Below, in pieces: positions 24,973-34,654 of a DNA stretch of 51,538 nt. Location: positions 1 through 51,538 of the IMG/VR virus record IMGVR_UViG_3300048571_000060. One strand, 5' to 3'. This stretch comes from a virus. Under the pieces are notes generated by a model. The model made no database searches, was not told where the DNA came from, and was given only the letters and a program-made list of their open reading frames with translations. The translations under genes were made by a program, and so were the position numbers. Position 1 is the stretch's first letter. Each line of letters begins with the position of its first letter.

Positions 24973-25703
24973 ACGTCAACGACAGCGAAATGATTGGCTT
25001 AACTGCTAAATTAGAAAGATTGAATAAATCAGCCTTTCCGAACGCTGTTAGAAATACGTTGAATAAAGCTGGATTTGAAACAAAAAAGCAAATTCCAAAG
25101 TCAGCTGAAAAGGTTTTTACAACCAGGGACAAGACGTTTTTTAAACGCTTTTCAATTGTGAATAAAGCAAAAGGATTTGATGTCAATAAAATGATTGCAA
25201 CAGTCGGAATCAACGCAAATTTAAATCACGAATTGGCTGAAAACCTTGAAGCTCAAGAGTTTGGCGGTTTAGTAAGAGCCAAAAAACTTATTCCGCATGA
25301 TAAAGCGAGGGTTTCAGGCAGTCAATCTAAACGAATAGCGGCACAGAATAAAATGCCAAAGGTTCAAATCCACAATGCCACTACGGCCTTTAAAGCACAC
25401 AAAGGAACTCGTAAAAGCAAATTTATTGCCGCGGTTATGAGTACTGCGAAAAGTGGTAAAAAACATATGATGTTGAAAACCGGAACAATTGGTATGGTTT
25501 ACGAAGTTACATCAATCAACAAAGGCAGAGAGAAAGTTAGTTTTAAAATCAAAAAACTATACGCTGTTAGAGATAAAAAGAATCATCAAGTACGTGGCAG
25601 ACATTTTATGCTTGATGCGGCAACCGTTGCTTCAAAAGATATGGAAAAATATTATATTGAAAATGCACAATATCAATTTGACAAAGAACTAAAGAAAAAA
25701 TGA
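24960..25703 (+). CDS. minor tail protein Z-like, 247 aa
   Basis: A basic protein with KSAFPNAVRNTLNKAGFETKKQ near its start, the pattern of prophage minor tail protein Z (a run of alanine/asparagine helix before a basic region), and many Lys throughout. The function in the tail is poorly known. The start codon is inside the previous gene, and it is coupled to the next by ATGA. Confidence 0.6.
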   Translation: MAILNVNDSEMIGLTAKLERLNKSAFPNAVRNTLNKAGFETKKQIPKSAEKVFTTRDKTFFKRFSIVNKAKGFDVNKMIATVGINANLNHELAENLEAQEFGGLVRAKKLIPHDKARVSGSQSKRIAAQNKMPKVQIHNATTAFKAHKGTRKSKFIAAVMSTAKSGKKHMMLKTGTIGMVYEVTSINKGREKVSFKIKKLYAVRDKKNHQVRGRHFMLDAATVASKDMEKYYIENAQYQFDKELKKK

Positions 25704-26911
25704 GCTGGAAAGAAAGGTTAGAGAACATAAAATTTACGATTACCACAGGTGATGGCAAGTCGTTTTATCCGCTTTGGAAAGTTGCTGAAAAGGAACTTGA
25801 CTTTAACGTATCTAGATATGATTTTATAGATGTTGAAGGAAGTTTTGTTGATAGAAAAAAAGCTCAAGGCAGTAAATTTCCTTTGGTGTTTTATTTTCAA
25901 GGTGATGATAATATTGAACAATGCAACGACTTTGAAAAATCAACAAAAGACAACAGGCTTTGGACTATTGAGCATCCGTTTTATGGCACGTTAAAAGGTC
26001 AGCCAACAAACTTAAAACGAAACGATTCATTCTACAACGTGACTGAAATAGTTGTTGATTTTTGGGAAAGTCTTACTGATGATTTTCCAATGTCAAAAAC
26101 TTCTGTGAAAGATAATGTTCGCGCAAAAGTAACTTCAATAAATGAATTAACTGCAAGACAGATAGTTGAAAACACACAACCATCAACAAGTGATATTTCA
26201 GCACTTAAAAATCAAACCACTTTAACAGCGGCCAAATTTAAGCCTGACGCACTTTCTTTCAACGACTATGTTAATATTGTAAAAACAGGAATCAAAACCA
26301 CAGACGACTTGATTACTGATACGCAAACGTCAATTGAAAACCTGCAAAAAATTGTTTCGGCACCAGCTGATTTTTATACTTCAGTAAATGATAAAATAAA
26401 ATCATATAAAGATTCGTATTTGTTGATGAAAGCTTCAATCACAAGTTTGTTTGATAAGTACTTCTTTGAAGGACAGGCATCAAGTGTTATTTGCGGGATG
26501 TGTCTTGCCGCAGTTAATCCTGGTGATGATGAATACACTACAAGAAATGAAGTTGAAGCAGTGAGTGATTTGATAAATGAAATTTATGCTGATTACTTAA
26601 CCACTCTAGATGCCAACCAGGTTTCGATATACGATGTTGACAATACTTGGACGCCAAATATTAATATACAGTTAAGTCTAACCAACTTGGTTTCAGAAAC
26701 GTTAAATGGTTTATTTTCATTATCTTTCGACGCAAGACAGGAACGGATATATGAACTGCTTGATGACAGCAATTTAATCATTTTAACTCACAGATTTGTT
26801 GGCTTGGATGCTGATGACAAAAACATTGAAAATTTCAAAAAAATCAATGGAATTAAAAATGATGAAAATTTCATAATTAGAAAGGGCAGACAGATTAAAT
26901 ATTTTGTATAA
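25700..26911 (+). CDS. Mu N-like (DNA circulation family) baseplate/tail protein
   Basis: 403 aa. The N-terminal W-K-x-RLENIKFTITTGDGKSFYPLW..., FIDVEGSFVDRKKAQGSKFPL and TIEHPFYGTLKGQPTNL segments match the DNA circularisation N-terminal domain present in Mu gpN-like tail proteins, followed by a helical middle and a C-terminal domain. It sits before the hub gene, as in Mu. Adjacent genes share start and stop bases. Confidence 0.72.
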   Translation: MSWKERLENIKFTITTGDGKSFYPLWKVAEKELDFNVSRYDFIDVEGSFVDRKKAQGSKFPLVFYFQGDDNIEQCNDFEKSTKDNRLWTIEHPFYGTLKGQPTNLKRNDSFYNVTEIVVDFWESLTDDFPMSKTSVKDNVRAKVTSINELTARQIVENTQPSTSDISALKNQTTLTAAKFKPDALSFNDYVNIVKTGIKTTDDLITDTQTSIENLQKIVSAPADFYTSVNDKIKSYKDSYLLMKASITSLFDKYFFEGQASSVICGMCLAAVNPGDDEYTTRNEVEAVSDLINEIYADYLTTLDANQVSIYDVDNTWTPNINIQLSLTNLVSETLNGLFSLSFDARQERIYELLDDSNLIILTHRFVGLDADDKNIENFKKINGIKNDENFIIRKGRQIKYFV

Positions 26912-27927
26912 TGAAGATAAAAATAGCTGGAGAATTTTATAGTTTTTTTGACAAAGTAATCATCAATGAAAAACTTGATTCGGTTGCTTCGTTATTTTCT
27001 TTTGATGCAAGATTTAATCCTGATAACGAACAGCATAAAAAAATCTTTAGACCGCTGTCATATTTGCCAGTCGAAATATATGACGACGCTGGTGCATTAC
27101 GTTTGACTGGCACTCTTGTAAATACTGCTTTAGGTAGCAACTCACAGAGGGATTTGCAAAATTTAAGTGGTTACAGCAAGGCCGGAGTTTTGGAAGACTG
27201 CTCAATACCTGTTTCGTCGTACCCGCTTGAAAGAATAAATGTTTCACTCACAGACATTGCTACTAGATTGTTGGCACCGTTTGGAATTTCGTTTATTGTC
27301 GAAAAATCAGCTGAAAGAAGCATGAAAGAAATCTATCCAAAAACTACGGCAGAACCCACTGATTCAGTCAAAGACTTTCTTTCAAAATTAGCTTCACAAA
27401 AAAATATCGTTTTAGGCCATACGGCGACTGGTAATCTACGTTTTTTTAAACCAGACATCCACGCAAAGTCTAAAGCATTTTTGACTGAGCAAAACACGAT
27501 AACCATGTCTTTGGGCATAAATGGCCAAGCTATGCACTCAAATATCTCAGTAATTAGACAGCCGTCAAAAGAAAACATATCATTATCAGCAGTAGATACA
27601 ATAACCAATCCAATGGTTTTAGCCAAACGAAGTATTGTAAAAACATTGTCGTCAGGCACTGAAACAGATACAAAAAACGCGGCTGATAATGTATTGGCAG
27701 ACGAGCTTAAAAATATCAGTATTGATGTTGAGTTAAGAAAATACATTGATGTTAGGTGTGGTGACATTGTTGATGTACACAACCACGAAATCTTTTTATT
27801 TAACAGGACTAGATTGATGGTTTCAGAATTAAATGTTTCGCAATCAAAAAATGAACAATCAATGAGTCTAAAATTAGTTTTGCCTGAAACATTTACAGGA
27901 CAAACACCAAAAAATATATTTGTATGA
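26911..27927 (+). CDS. baseplate hub protein, Mu gp44/P-like
   Basis: 338 aa with the two-domain hub pattern: an N-terminal beta domain (LDSVASLFSFDARFNPDNEQHK, near 16-37; LPVEIYDDAGALRLTGTLV), GYSKAGVLEDCSIP, SLTDIATRLLAPFGI, and a second domain around FLSKLASQKNIVLGHTATGNLRF. Forms the trimeric hub on which the spike sits. ATGA coupling to the spike gene. Confidence 0.85.
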   Translation: MKIKIAGEFYSFFDKVIINEKLDSVASLFSFDARFNPDNEQHKKIFRPLSYLPVEIYDDAGALRLTGTLVNTALGSNSQRDLQNLSGYSKAGVLEDCSIPVSSYPLERINVSLTDIATRLLAPFGISFIVEKSAERSMKEIYPKTTAEPTDSVKDFLSKLASQKNIVLGHTATGNLRFFKPDIHAKSKAFLTEQNTITMSLGINGQAMHSNISVIRQPSKENISLSAVDTITNPMVLAKRSIVKTLSSGTETDTKNAADNVLADELKNISIDVELRKYIDVRCGDIVDVHNHEIFLFNRTRLMVSELNVSQSKNEQSMSLKLVLPETFTGQTPKNIFV

Positions 27928-28409
27928 CAATCGCGGTAGTGAAAGAAATTTTGATAAAAGGCGCCAAGCGTTTTTTAAAAGTCCAAGAGTATGGCGTAAA
28001 GACTGCTGATGTAGTGGCTGACTTTGGTGACGACTCTGCTCCGTTAAAGGATATGATTGCTATATACAGCAAGACAGCCATAGCAGGTGAGGAAATTATT
28101 ATTGGATATATCAATTCAAACCAAATAGCACAACCAGGCGAAAAAAGAATTTTCAGCTTAATGCCTGACGGAAGTTTGTCTTTTGATATTTACTTGCGTA
28201 ATGATGGAACTTGTGAAATTGGTGGCAACGTTGATAACGCTGTTAGGTATTTGGCTTTAAATACTGCTCTGCAATTACAGGTACAGGCAATAAATGCTCA
28301 ATTAACTGCCATTTCTTTGGCGATTGCAGGTGTTGGCGGAACCTACACACCTGCGCCAATAACTCTAGATTTAACGTCAGCCAAAATTGAAGAAGTTAAG
28401 ACTTCTTAA
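27924..28409 (+). CDS. baseplate spike/assembly protein, Mu gp45-like
   Basis: 161 aa. An N-terminal OB-like region (VQEYGVKTADVVADFGDDSAPL), GEEIIIGYINSNQIAQPGEKRIFSL, then a short repeat-like strand part (NGDGTCEIGG-type) and a helical Ala/Leu/Gln-rich tail, as in gp45/gpV membrane-piercing spikes. It is the last gene of the late arm; its 3' end overlaps the converging early gene by 14 nt. Confidence 0.78.
   Translation: MTIAVVKEILIKGAKRFLKVQEYGVKTADVVADFGDDSAPLKDMIAIYSKTAIAGEEIIIGYINSNQIAQPGEKRIFSLMPDGSLSFDIYLRNDGTCEIGGNVDNAVRYLALNTALQLQVQAINAQLTAISLAIAGVGGTYTPAPITLDLTSAKIEEVKTS
28390..28407. terminator. hairpin at the convergence of the two arms
   Basis: AAGAAGT, loop TAAG, ACTTCTT spans the overlapping stop codons of both arms. 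There is no T tract on either strand, so a termination role is weakly supported. Confidence 0.4.
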
Positions 28410-28683
28410 AGTCCTTGATTAAATCAGCTCTAGACACGATAAGCACTTTTAGAACCGCATCTATTAAATCTGTTGGTTCTTTTGTGTACCCTTCTTTTTC
28501 AAAACGCCATAACTTTGTGTAAATAGATGACTCTGTTGAATCAGACATTAACTTCGCTTTGAAAATTTGTTTTGATAGTTGTCTTTTTGTTTTGGTTTTT
28601 TTTTCAGCTGGTTCTCTTTGAATTCTAACTGAATCATTTATGATAATACAGTTGTCAATATCTAAAAATTTTGTTGCCGCCAT
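28396..28683 (-). CDS. hypothetical protein, 95 aa
   Basis: A basic, helical C-terminal half (YTKLWRFEKEGYTKEPTDL) and many Lys residues; no recognised family. It is the last gene of the early arm, 3 bp after the VRR-NUC gene, so it may accompany the recombination module. Confidence 0.65.
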   Translation of the reverse strand: MAATKFLDIDNCIIINDSVRIQREPAEKKTKTKRQLSKQIFKAKLMSDSTESSIYTKLWRFEKEGYTKEPTDLIDAVLKVLIVSRADLIKDFKKS

Positions 28684-28686
28684 AGT

Positions 28687-29091
28687 TTAAAATTTTATTG
28701 TCTTTGTTTTGACGTTTTTAATTAGTTTTTTTACTTCTTTGATAGTCTTGCCCTTAAAATCTCCTTCGTAACAGGAAATCGCTTCTTCTACTGTTATACA
28801 CAGGCGCCAAATATTCCCTTCACGCTCCCAGGTTTTTGCCCATTCCAACTGCTTCCGAATGCGACTAATTTCATGTCTAGAGCCAGGTGTTTTTAATTCA
28901 GTAGCAACGTTGAATTTCTTGCTAAAAAATATAAAATCAGCCACACCAGGAATGATTCCAATAGCTCTGGCTTTAAATGCTTGAATGGCATGGTTTCGTT
29001 CATTTGAAATGTGAAACAGTTGCCCTGATTTGTCAGGATATAGCTCAGAGTGTTTCCGAGCTATATCTGACTGAAGCTTTTCCTCTCGCAT
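28687..29091 (-). CDS. VRR-NUC domain nuclease
   Basis: 134 aa, a minimal PD-(D/E)xK nuclease. Motifs: IIPGVADFIF (46-55, Asp52), ELK (65-67) and Gln81 in the following helix, which together form the metal site. Free-standing VRR-NUC proteins are common in phages near helicases and act on branched DNA or junctions. It starts at the TAATG overlap with the SSB-like gene. Confidence 0.85.
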   Translation of the reverse strand: MREEKLQSDIARKHSELYPDKSGQLFHISNERNHAIQAFKARAIGIIPGVADFIFFSKKFNVATELKTPGSRHEISRIRKQLEWAKTWEREGNIWRLCITVEEAISCYEGDFKGKTIKEVKKLIKNVKTKTIKF

Positions 29092-29600
29092 TAAAAAGGT
29101 AAATCATCATCTTCATCAATGTCGCCTTTTTTACCGGACGTATCATTTGCAGAACCTTGATGGTCTTCAAAATCTTTGATGTTACCCAAAATAGGCAAGG
29201 CTTTGAATTTTTCTTTTTCTTTTTCAGAACATTCGCTCCATTTTTTGTTTCCGTTTTGAGCGATAAATCCGTTCTGTCCAAAGTCGTCTTGTGGTGTTTT
29301 TGTAACCACTGACAATGCTAAATAAACAGCGTCTTCTTTTCCTTCAACCAAACAGTTTTCTTTGATTGGAATAAACAGTCCTTTAATCTTGTCGCCTTTT
29401 TTGTTTTTCTTCGTCATAATGACGTGAACCAACTTTGTTAGCGCAATACTACCTGAGAATTTCTTTTGAGTGAATTCAGTGTTTTTGTTGCTTGGTTTTT
29501 TGTCTTTTCCTTTCTCAGGTTTTTTTGTGTCTTTTTTAGAAGACTCTTTTGCTTTCGCTTTTTCAGGTTTTTTGTCTTTCGACTTTTCAGCTTTTGCCAT
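29091..29600 (-). CDS. ssDNA-binding-like protein with SSB-type C-terminal tip
   Basis: 169 aa. A Lys/Glu/Ser-rich N-terminal tail (1-50), a core (about 54-140) with beta-like segments (IALTKLVHVIMTKK, GLFIPIKENCLVEG, VYLALSVVTK), and an acidic C-terminus ending EDDDLPF. SSB proteins end in DDDIPF-like tips that recruit partner enzymes. The core resembles no textbook OB fold to me, so the SSB role is inferred from tip and context (helicase, SMC-like ATPase, nuclease). Confidence 0.65.
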   Translation of the reverse strand: MAKAEKSKDKKPEKAKAKESSKKDTKKPEKGKDKKPSNKNTEFTQKKFSGSIALTKLVHVIMTKKNKKGDKIKGLFIPIKENCLVEGKEDAVYLALSVVTKTPQDDFGQNGFIAQNGNKKWSECSEKEKEKFKALPILGNIKDFEDHQGSANDTSGKKGDIDEDDDLPF

Positions 29601-29618
29601 TTTTACATTGTTTAATTA

Positions 29619-31247
29619 TTAATATCTATTTCTGCAATCGTTAATCACAAATTGTGTTCTGCTCGGCTTCCAATTATTTGCCGCCGCATATTCTTTAATG
29701 GTTGTTTCACCATCTCTAATCCAAAGCATTCTATATAACCAATTCATATGGTGTTTTTTAATTGAACGGTAAGCAGTTAATTCATCAAAGTCCATATCCT
29801 TAAACGCTTTTGGCTTAATTGAATGTCCTTGTTCATCAACTAATTCAGCAAGAACCAAATCAACTTCTTTTGCTTTAGTTTTGTCTGGGTATTTGAACCC
29901 GCAAAATGGACAAAGTTTGTAAGCCGCCAAAATTAATCGTTTACAGCCTTTCTTGATTTTTGCGGCGCCCTTTATTCGTTCGCCTTTTGAATCCTCGCCA
30001 CATATTTTCATTGGCGGTATTCCTCCGCCTGGCTTGACCTCATCATGCCACAAACTCCAATCCCTATCTACATCGTATGGCCCAAAACGTGCTTTATTTC
30101 CGCCAAAATCCAAAACAGTGAAGTGAGTTTTAATAGGTTGATTTTTGTCCTTTAAAATTCTACCGCCACGTCCCAACATTTGCAGGTATAAAACCAGCGA
30201 CATTGTTGCTCTGTACAATGCAATGACGCGAACACTTGGGTCGTCAAAACCAGTAGTTGCAATATCTACATTCACTAAAACGGCGTCGTTATTGCTTTTA
30301 AACCACTTAAACACATCATCACGTTCTCCACTCAATTTGTGAAAATGCTTTTGATATAGCTTAAACGATTTAAAGCGTTCTTTGAACAATGCTTCGTTGG
30401 CTTGATTCCATTTTTTAGGTTCCTTTGGCGCTGTTTTTTTGCTTGATATAAATTTAGCGTTCACACCCTGTTTTTTTAGCTCTTTGGCTGTCTTAATAGC
30501 GTGTTCAACGTTACAACAGAACACCATCATTTTTTGTCCTTTGCAGTGAGTTAAATAGTTTTTTACTAACCCTCTGTAGAGTTTAGCGTTATCAAACTTT
30601 TTAAACATTGAAGTTTCAGAAAAATCACCCTTCATTTTGTTTACTGCTACATTTGTCAAGTCAGGTGTGCCGCAATCAAGAATGTCACAGTTCAAAAGAT
30701 AGCCTTTTTTAATTAGCCACTTGATTGGTTTTCCACGAACGATTGAATTATACTGAATACCAAGTTGAGTCATTTTTCCGGCCCTTGTTGGTGTCGCAGT
30801 AAAACCAATCACATATTTGTTTTCAAGAAAACTATCATCAAACATATGGTTGAATTCCTGTTTGTGTGCTTCGTCAATAATGATTAAGCCAACGTGGTCT
30901 CTAATAAAATTGTACCACATAGGAATTGTCATTCTGTTTCGTAACGTTTGTGACATTGCTATATAAATGCTCTTCGATTTGTCAATGAACTTGGTGCCGG
31001 CTTGAATGTAGTAAGGATTCATATCGAAGCTTTCTATCGTTCCGCCAGCTTGTGATAGAAGTTCAGTTCTATCTGTTATTATCAACACTTTTTTGTTCTT
31101 CAAAGATGTTTGTTTTGCAATATATGAAAACATTACAGTCTTACCTGAACCAGTCGGCGATTGCCCGATAACTCGTTTGTTGCCTTTTTTAAATTCCTTC
31201 AATATTTCTTTTACAAATTGTCCCTGGTGCTTATATAGTGTAATCAT
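29619..31247 (-). CDS. superfamily 2 DEAH helicase
   Basis: 542 aa. Walker A QSPTGSGKT (29-37), DEAH (125-128), motif III TATPTR (150-155), motif VI MLGRGGRIL (near 340), and a C-terminal zinc site with CPFC. This is the Ssl2/UvsW-like type that rewinds, reverses forks or branch-migrates. The start overlaps the SMC-like gene by 4 nt (ATGA), so translation is coupled. Confidence 0.92.
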   Translation of the reverse strand: MITLYKHQGQFVKEILKEFKKGNKRVIGQSPTGSGKTVMFSYIAKQTSLKNKKVLIITDRTELLSQAGGTIESFDMNPYYIQAGTKFIDKSKSIYIAMSQTLRNRMTIPMWYNFIRDHVGLIIIDEAHKQEFNHMFDDSFLENKYVIGFTATPTRAGKMTQLGIQYNSIVRGKPIKWLIKKGYLLNCDILDCGTPDLTNVAVNKMKGDFSETSMFKKFDNAKLYRGLVKNYLTHCKGQKMMVFCCNVEHAIKTAKELKKQGVNAKFISSKKTAPKEPKKWNQANEALFKERFKSFKLYQKHFHKLSGERDDVFKWFKSNNDAVLVNVDIATTGFDDPSVRVIALYRATMSLVLYLQMLGRGGRILKDKNQPIKTHFTVLDFGGNKARFGPYDVDRDWSLWHDEVKPGGGIPPMKICGEDSKGERIKGAAKIKKGCKRLILAAYKLCPFCGFKYPDKTKAKEVDLVLAELVDEQGHSIKPKAFKDMDFDELTAYRSIKKHHMNWLYRMLWIRDGETTIKEYAAANNWKPSRTQFVINDCRNRY

Positions 31248-32914
31248 TCATTCATCAATATTTCACCGTTTTCAATTAGTATCTCACCGTCTTTTAATTG
31301 TGATGCTTTGAAATCACCTGTCCAATTTATGAACAGCCACAAATCTAATTCTTTAGCCATTTTCTCTAACAGCGTTTTAGTTTTTGAATCAATAGGTACG
31401 TCGTCAATCCATAAATACGGCAACGTTTTGTTTTTCTTGCTCAATAAGTAATTTTGAATCAACAAACAAATCATTGGCTTTTGAGTGCCACTATATGCAG
31501 ACACTTTTCGCAGGTCTTTGTTTTCGTTGTTGAAATATTTCTTATCATAACTGCCATCGTACATTAAATAAATGTTTTCATCTTCATCATTGTTTTGGTC
31601 CGTGCAAATGTACAATCCTTTAACTCCGGTATCAATGTTAGTTAGCTTGTCATAATAGTCTTTTTTAATGTTGTTGACGACTTGGTTAGCGTCAGACCAG
31701 TCATGAAACGAATTTATAGCTTCACTGTCTTTGTTATATGTTTTGGCGCTGTTTAAAGCCTTTTCAGCCGTCTCAAGTTGTGATTTCAATTCAGTATCAT
31801 CAAACGCATTTTCAGAATCTTTTAATGTTTGATATTTTTCAGATACTTCTTTATGTTCTTTCAGTAGTTTAAACAGTACTTTGTTTGATTTGAATTCTTT
31901 TGCTTTTGATTTGATTTTTCCTTTATCGTTGAATTCAATTTCATCTTCAATTTCTCCAAGATTTGGAATGTGTTTTTTGATGAATGCTTTTATTGAGTCA
32001 AGATGCTCACCATTTTCGTTATCACGCCATAATTCAAAAAGTGCGTCATTTACTTTTTTAATATTTTCAGCTTGAAGTTTTCTTGCGGTATTTTTAAGAA
32101 CAATTTCACCGTTGATTTTGCGAACGTCTGCAACAATTTCAAAACCTCTAGAGCTCAATTTACTTAATTCAGCATCCCTTGTCTGCTCTAGACTCGTTTG
32201 TGCTAAAGTAATTTTAGACTCAATGGTATTGTAGTCTTTTTGCAGTTTTTCAACATCCTTTAATTTTCTACGGTCAGTAAATATCATGCCCTTTTTAGTC
32301 ATGTCGTCAGCAATTCCGCCAACTTCTTTACGCTTCATATCCTTGTGGTTTCTTTCGTTTTTAGCGATTTCAATTTTGTGGATAATTCCTTTGGTATAAT
32401 CAGGATGCTTTTTGTCGTAAATAACGCCCTCGGCTTCAAGTTCGTTTTTATATAGTTCCAGCAGTATGTTTCGTTGAACGGTTGGATTTTCACTTGTCAA
32501 CTCATCCAGGCGCCAAGTCAACGCTGTTTGCAATGACTTTAAATAACTGGCTGGTGTTGCTCGTTGTCCGTCTATCACAACGTCTTTAACTTTGTTGCCG
32601 TCTTTATCAATGCCATAAAGGAAATAACTGAGTGACTGATTTTTGTCAGTTCTGCAACCAACATAGATGCTCATATCTCCGTCAGAAAGTTGGGCAGTGA
32701 CGTCAATGTCACCATATAGGTTTTTGTCAGTTAAAACGCCGCTTCCTTGAGTAGTTAGCCGCATGGCTCTATTGAGTGTGGTTTTACCCGCACCAACTTC
32801 GCCCTTTACGATTGTTAGCCTGTTTTTTTCATTAAACGTCAAGTTGACGGCTTTTAAACCGCCAAACTGATGTTCAATTGAAAGGCCTATGATTTTAACT
32901 TGTTTCTGTTTCAT
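31244..32914 (-). CDS. SMC/Rad50-like ATPase
   Basis: 556 aa. Walker A GEVGAGKTT (38-46) at the N-terminus, a long charged coiled-coil middle (about 160-420), and Walker B LPYLWIDDVP near residue 500 followed by a D-loop-like segment. The layout is that of RecF/SbcC/Rad50 proteins shortened for phages. It probably works with the helicase and nuclease. Overlaps both neighbours by 4 nt. Confidence 0.85.
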   Translation of the reverse strand: MKQKQVKIIGLSIEHQFGGLKAVNLTFNEKNRLTIVKGEVGAGKTTLNRAMRLTTQGSGVLTDKNLYGDIDVTAQLSDGDMSIYVGCRTDKNQSLSYFLYGIDKDGNKVKDVVIDGQRATPASYLKSLQTALTWRLDELTSENPTVQRNILLELYKNELEAEGVIYDKKHPDYTKGIIHKIEIAKNERNHKDMKRKEVGGIADDMTKKGMIFTDRRKLKDVEKLQKDYNTIESKITLAQTSLEQTRDAELSKLSSRGFEIVADVRKINGEIVLKNTARKLQAENIKKVNDALFELWRDNENGEHLDSIKAFIKKHIPNLGEIEDEIEFNDKGKIKSKAKEFKSNKVLFKLLKEHKEVSEKYQTLKDSENAFDDTELKSQLETAEKALNSAKTYNKDSEAINSFHDWSDANQVVNNIKKDYYDKLTNIDTGVKGLYICTDQNNDEDENIYLMYDGSYDKKYFNNENKDLRKVSAYSGTQKPMICLLIQNYLLSKKNKTLPYLWIDDVPIDSKTKTLLEKMAKELDLWLFINWTGDFKASQLKDGEILIENGEILMNE

Positions 32915-33687
32915 ATTATTTTGAAATTAGTAACTTTGAAATATTGTTTCTCGTAGTCTTCATTGTGATTGTCTGTTGTGATAGTTAAAAGAGCTTTTTT
33001 GTTTTTGATTCTTTTACCAACACCATTAACAGTTGGAAGTCCGTATCTGTGACCATCATAATACATTTCTTTAAACATCCCATTGTTGAATCTTAAATGA
33101 CCGTAAACCAAATCGTTATAGTAAGCAAAATAATCAGCCACTGATAAGTTTTTAGCAAACTCAACTTCAACATCAATAGTTTTATCAATCAATTCAACAT
33201 ATAGTTTTTGACGAGCATCATAACGCTGTTGATTGTATTTGATTTCATCAGCTTGTTCTTGTGTTTGATAAACTTCGTCTTCAAACTTAACCCAATTATA
33301 TCTATCAACTAAAATTGATTCAATAAGTTCTTTTTGCTCACCTACTGCTTTGTTGGTTAAAAACCATGAATAATAGCTTTCATCATCAACGTCTGAAAAT
33401 TTTCTACCTGTATATTTACCAATTCCAAAAAAATCTGATGGAAAAGGCGATGCGTTGTTAGTTGACTTTTCAAATGAACGTGTGATACCTCTTAATTCTT
33501 CATTGATTGGAACGCCTGGATAAAGTGCTTTCACTTTGTCTAATGATATTGAAACGTTTTTGCAATAAAGATATTTATATGATGTGCCTGAGTGCCAATG
33601 CTTACCATAGGCGTCAGTGGTATAGTGCTCTTCCTGTAATACGTCCCACAATGTATAAAACTGATTAGCAAATCCTATTGTCGTCAT
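32911..33687 (-). CDS. DUF3820-like protein, 258 aa
   Basis: Residues about 86-111 hold FGIGKYTGRKFSDVDDESYYSWF, the pattern of DUF3820/exonuclease X C-terminal domains (G.y.Gk...dv...Y..W). The rest is not recognised; the C-terminal half has an RFNNGMFKEMYYDGHRYGLP segment. A role in DNA metabolism is inferred from this domain and coupling to the SMC-like gene. Driven by the promoter at 33719-33757. Confidence 0.65.
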   Translation of the reverse strand: MTTIGFANQFYTLWDVLQEEHYTTDAYGKHWHSGTSYKYLYCKNVSISLDKVKALYPGVPINEELRGITRSFEKSTNNASPFPSDFFGIGKYTGRKFSDVDDESYYSWFLTNKAVGEQKELIESILVDRYNWVKFEDEVYQTQEQADEIKYNQQRYDARQKLYVELIDKTIDVEVEFAKNLSVADYFAYYNDLVYGHLRFNNGMFKEMYYDGHRYGLPTVNGVGKRIKNKKALLTITTDNHNEDYEKQYFKVTNFKII

Positions 33688-33718
33688 TTTGTTGTTTTTT
33701 TATTGTTGTTCTACTCTG

Positions 33719-33757
33719 CGAATGTACGACAATAAATTAACCTGCAAAATTTTTCGC
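33719..33757 (-). promoter_or_regulatory. early promoter with GCGAAAAATTTTGC operator-like element
   Basis: Minus strand: TTTG (33748-33745), 18 bp, TACATTCG (33726-33719). The -33 box lies in the near palindrome GCGAAAAATTTTGC (33744-33757). Drives the DUF3820, SMC-like, helicase, SSB-like and nuclease genes. Confidence 0.72.
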
Positions 33758-34654
33758 AAACTTTTTTTCACTTATTTTCAATTTATCTTGATTCTGTTTG
33801 TAAAAATCAATTGACTTATACAGTATTTCCCGCAGGTTACCGCCTTTGGTTAAAAATTGATTTAATGCGTTTTCAGATATGATAATTCGTTTAAGCAATG
33901 CTTCCTGGTGCATTTTAGACGCTTTGATTACTTGAATTGTAATTGGACATTCCTTCAAAAAATCTTTGTATAAATCCATTATATCACCGTCATAGTACAA
34001 ATACTTTCTAATATCAATTGGCGGCTCAGATACCACATAGTAGGTGATTGGTACTTGCCAAGCAATCATCTGTCCTTGAACTTGCCAAAAGTCAATCCCC
34101 TTATCATCCATCATTTCAAAAGTTCTTTCGTAATGCGTTCCCCACGCCGTACAGGCTTTCATTTCAACACTTGCAAGAACAACACCTTTTTCATCTTCAA
34201 ATATCGAATCACTTGAAACTCCAGCGTTTGGCATCATTGGAAACTGTTTAAAACCAACACTTTTGATTCTTCCATGAATTCCCATTTCTTTCAATTTTCG
34301 CTTGGTAGCTTTTTGAATAAGTGGCTCGACTTTTGTGCCGTACTGCATTTCCTTTGTCCCTTGTCCCATATCAATATATCTGCCAGTCTTACGTTCCATC
34401 GCATTTTCGTAGATATACTTTAAAGCAGTATTTCCAAAGTGAAATAATTTATCAATTTCATTCCACGTAATACGTCCGCCTGACTGCGAACAAGACATTA
34501 GATTTTTAAGTTGTGCGCCAGTCCAACGTCCTAACCGCTCTAGACGCCACTTCTCTGTTCGTTGCAGGTCTTTTGGCTTTTTAGCTTTCTTTTCCTTTGG
34601 CAAATCAAGATTAATGTCTGATTGTTTTGGTTTTTTAAATTCACTTTTTGGCAT
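33737..34654 (-). CDS. YqaJ-type phage recombination exonuclease
   Basis: 305 aa with start at the ATG 34652-34654 (overlap of 14 nt with the annealing protein); an upstream ATG at 34753 would overlap it by 113 nt. Motifs: TEKWRLERLGRWTGAQL, YGTKVEPLIQKA (Glu of the helix), VSSDSIFED (Asp), SVEMKAC (E-x-K), WQVQGQMIAW. A lambda-exonuclease-fold 5'-3' exonuclease that makes 3' overhangs for the SSAP; the pair is the phage Red-like system. Confidence 0.9.
   Translation of the reverse strand: MPKSEFKKPKQSDINLDLPKEKKAKKPKDLQRTEKWRLERLGRWTGAQLKNLMSCSQSGGRITWNEIDKLFHFGNTALKYIYENAMERKTGRYIDMGQGTKEMQYGTKVEPLIQKATKRKLKEMGIHGRIKSVGFKQFPMMPNAGVSSDSIFEDEKGVVLASVEMKACTAWGTHYERTFEMMDDKGIDFWQVQGQMIAWQVPITYYVVSEPPIDIRKYLYYDGDIMDLYKDFLKECPITIQVIKASKMHQEALLKRIIISENALNQFLTKGGNLREILYKSIDFYKQNQDKLKISEKKFAKNFAG

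Noticed and set aside
2262-28409. Prophage or integrative element
   Set aside because: No integrase, excisionase, repressor-type lysogeny module or attachment duplication was found.
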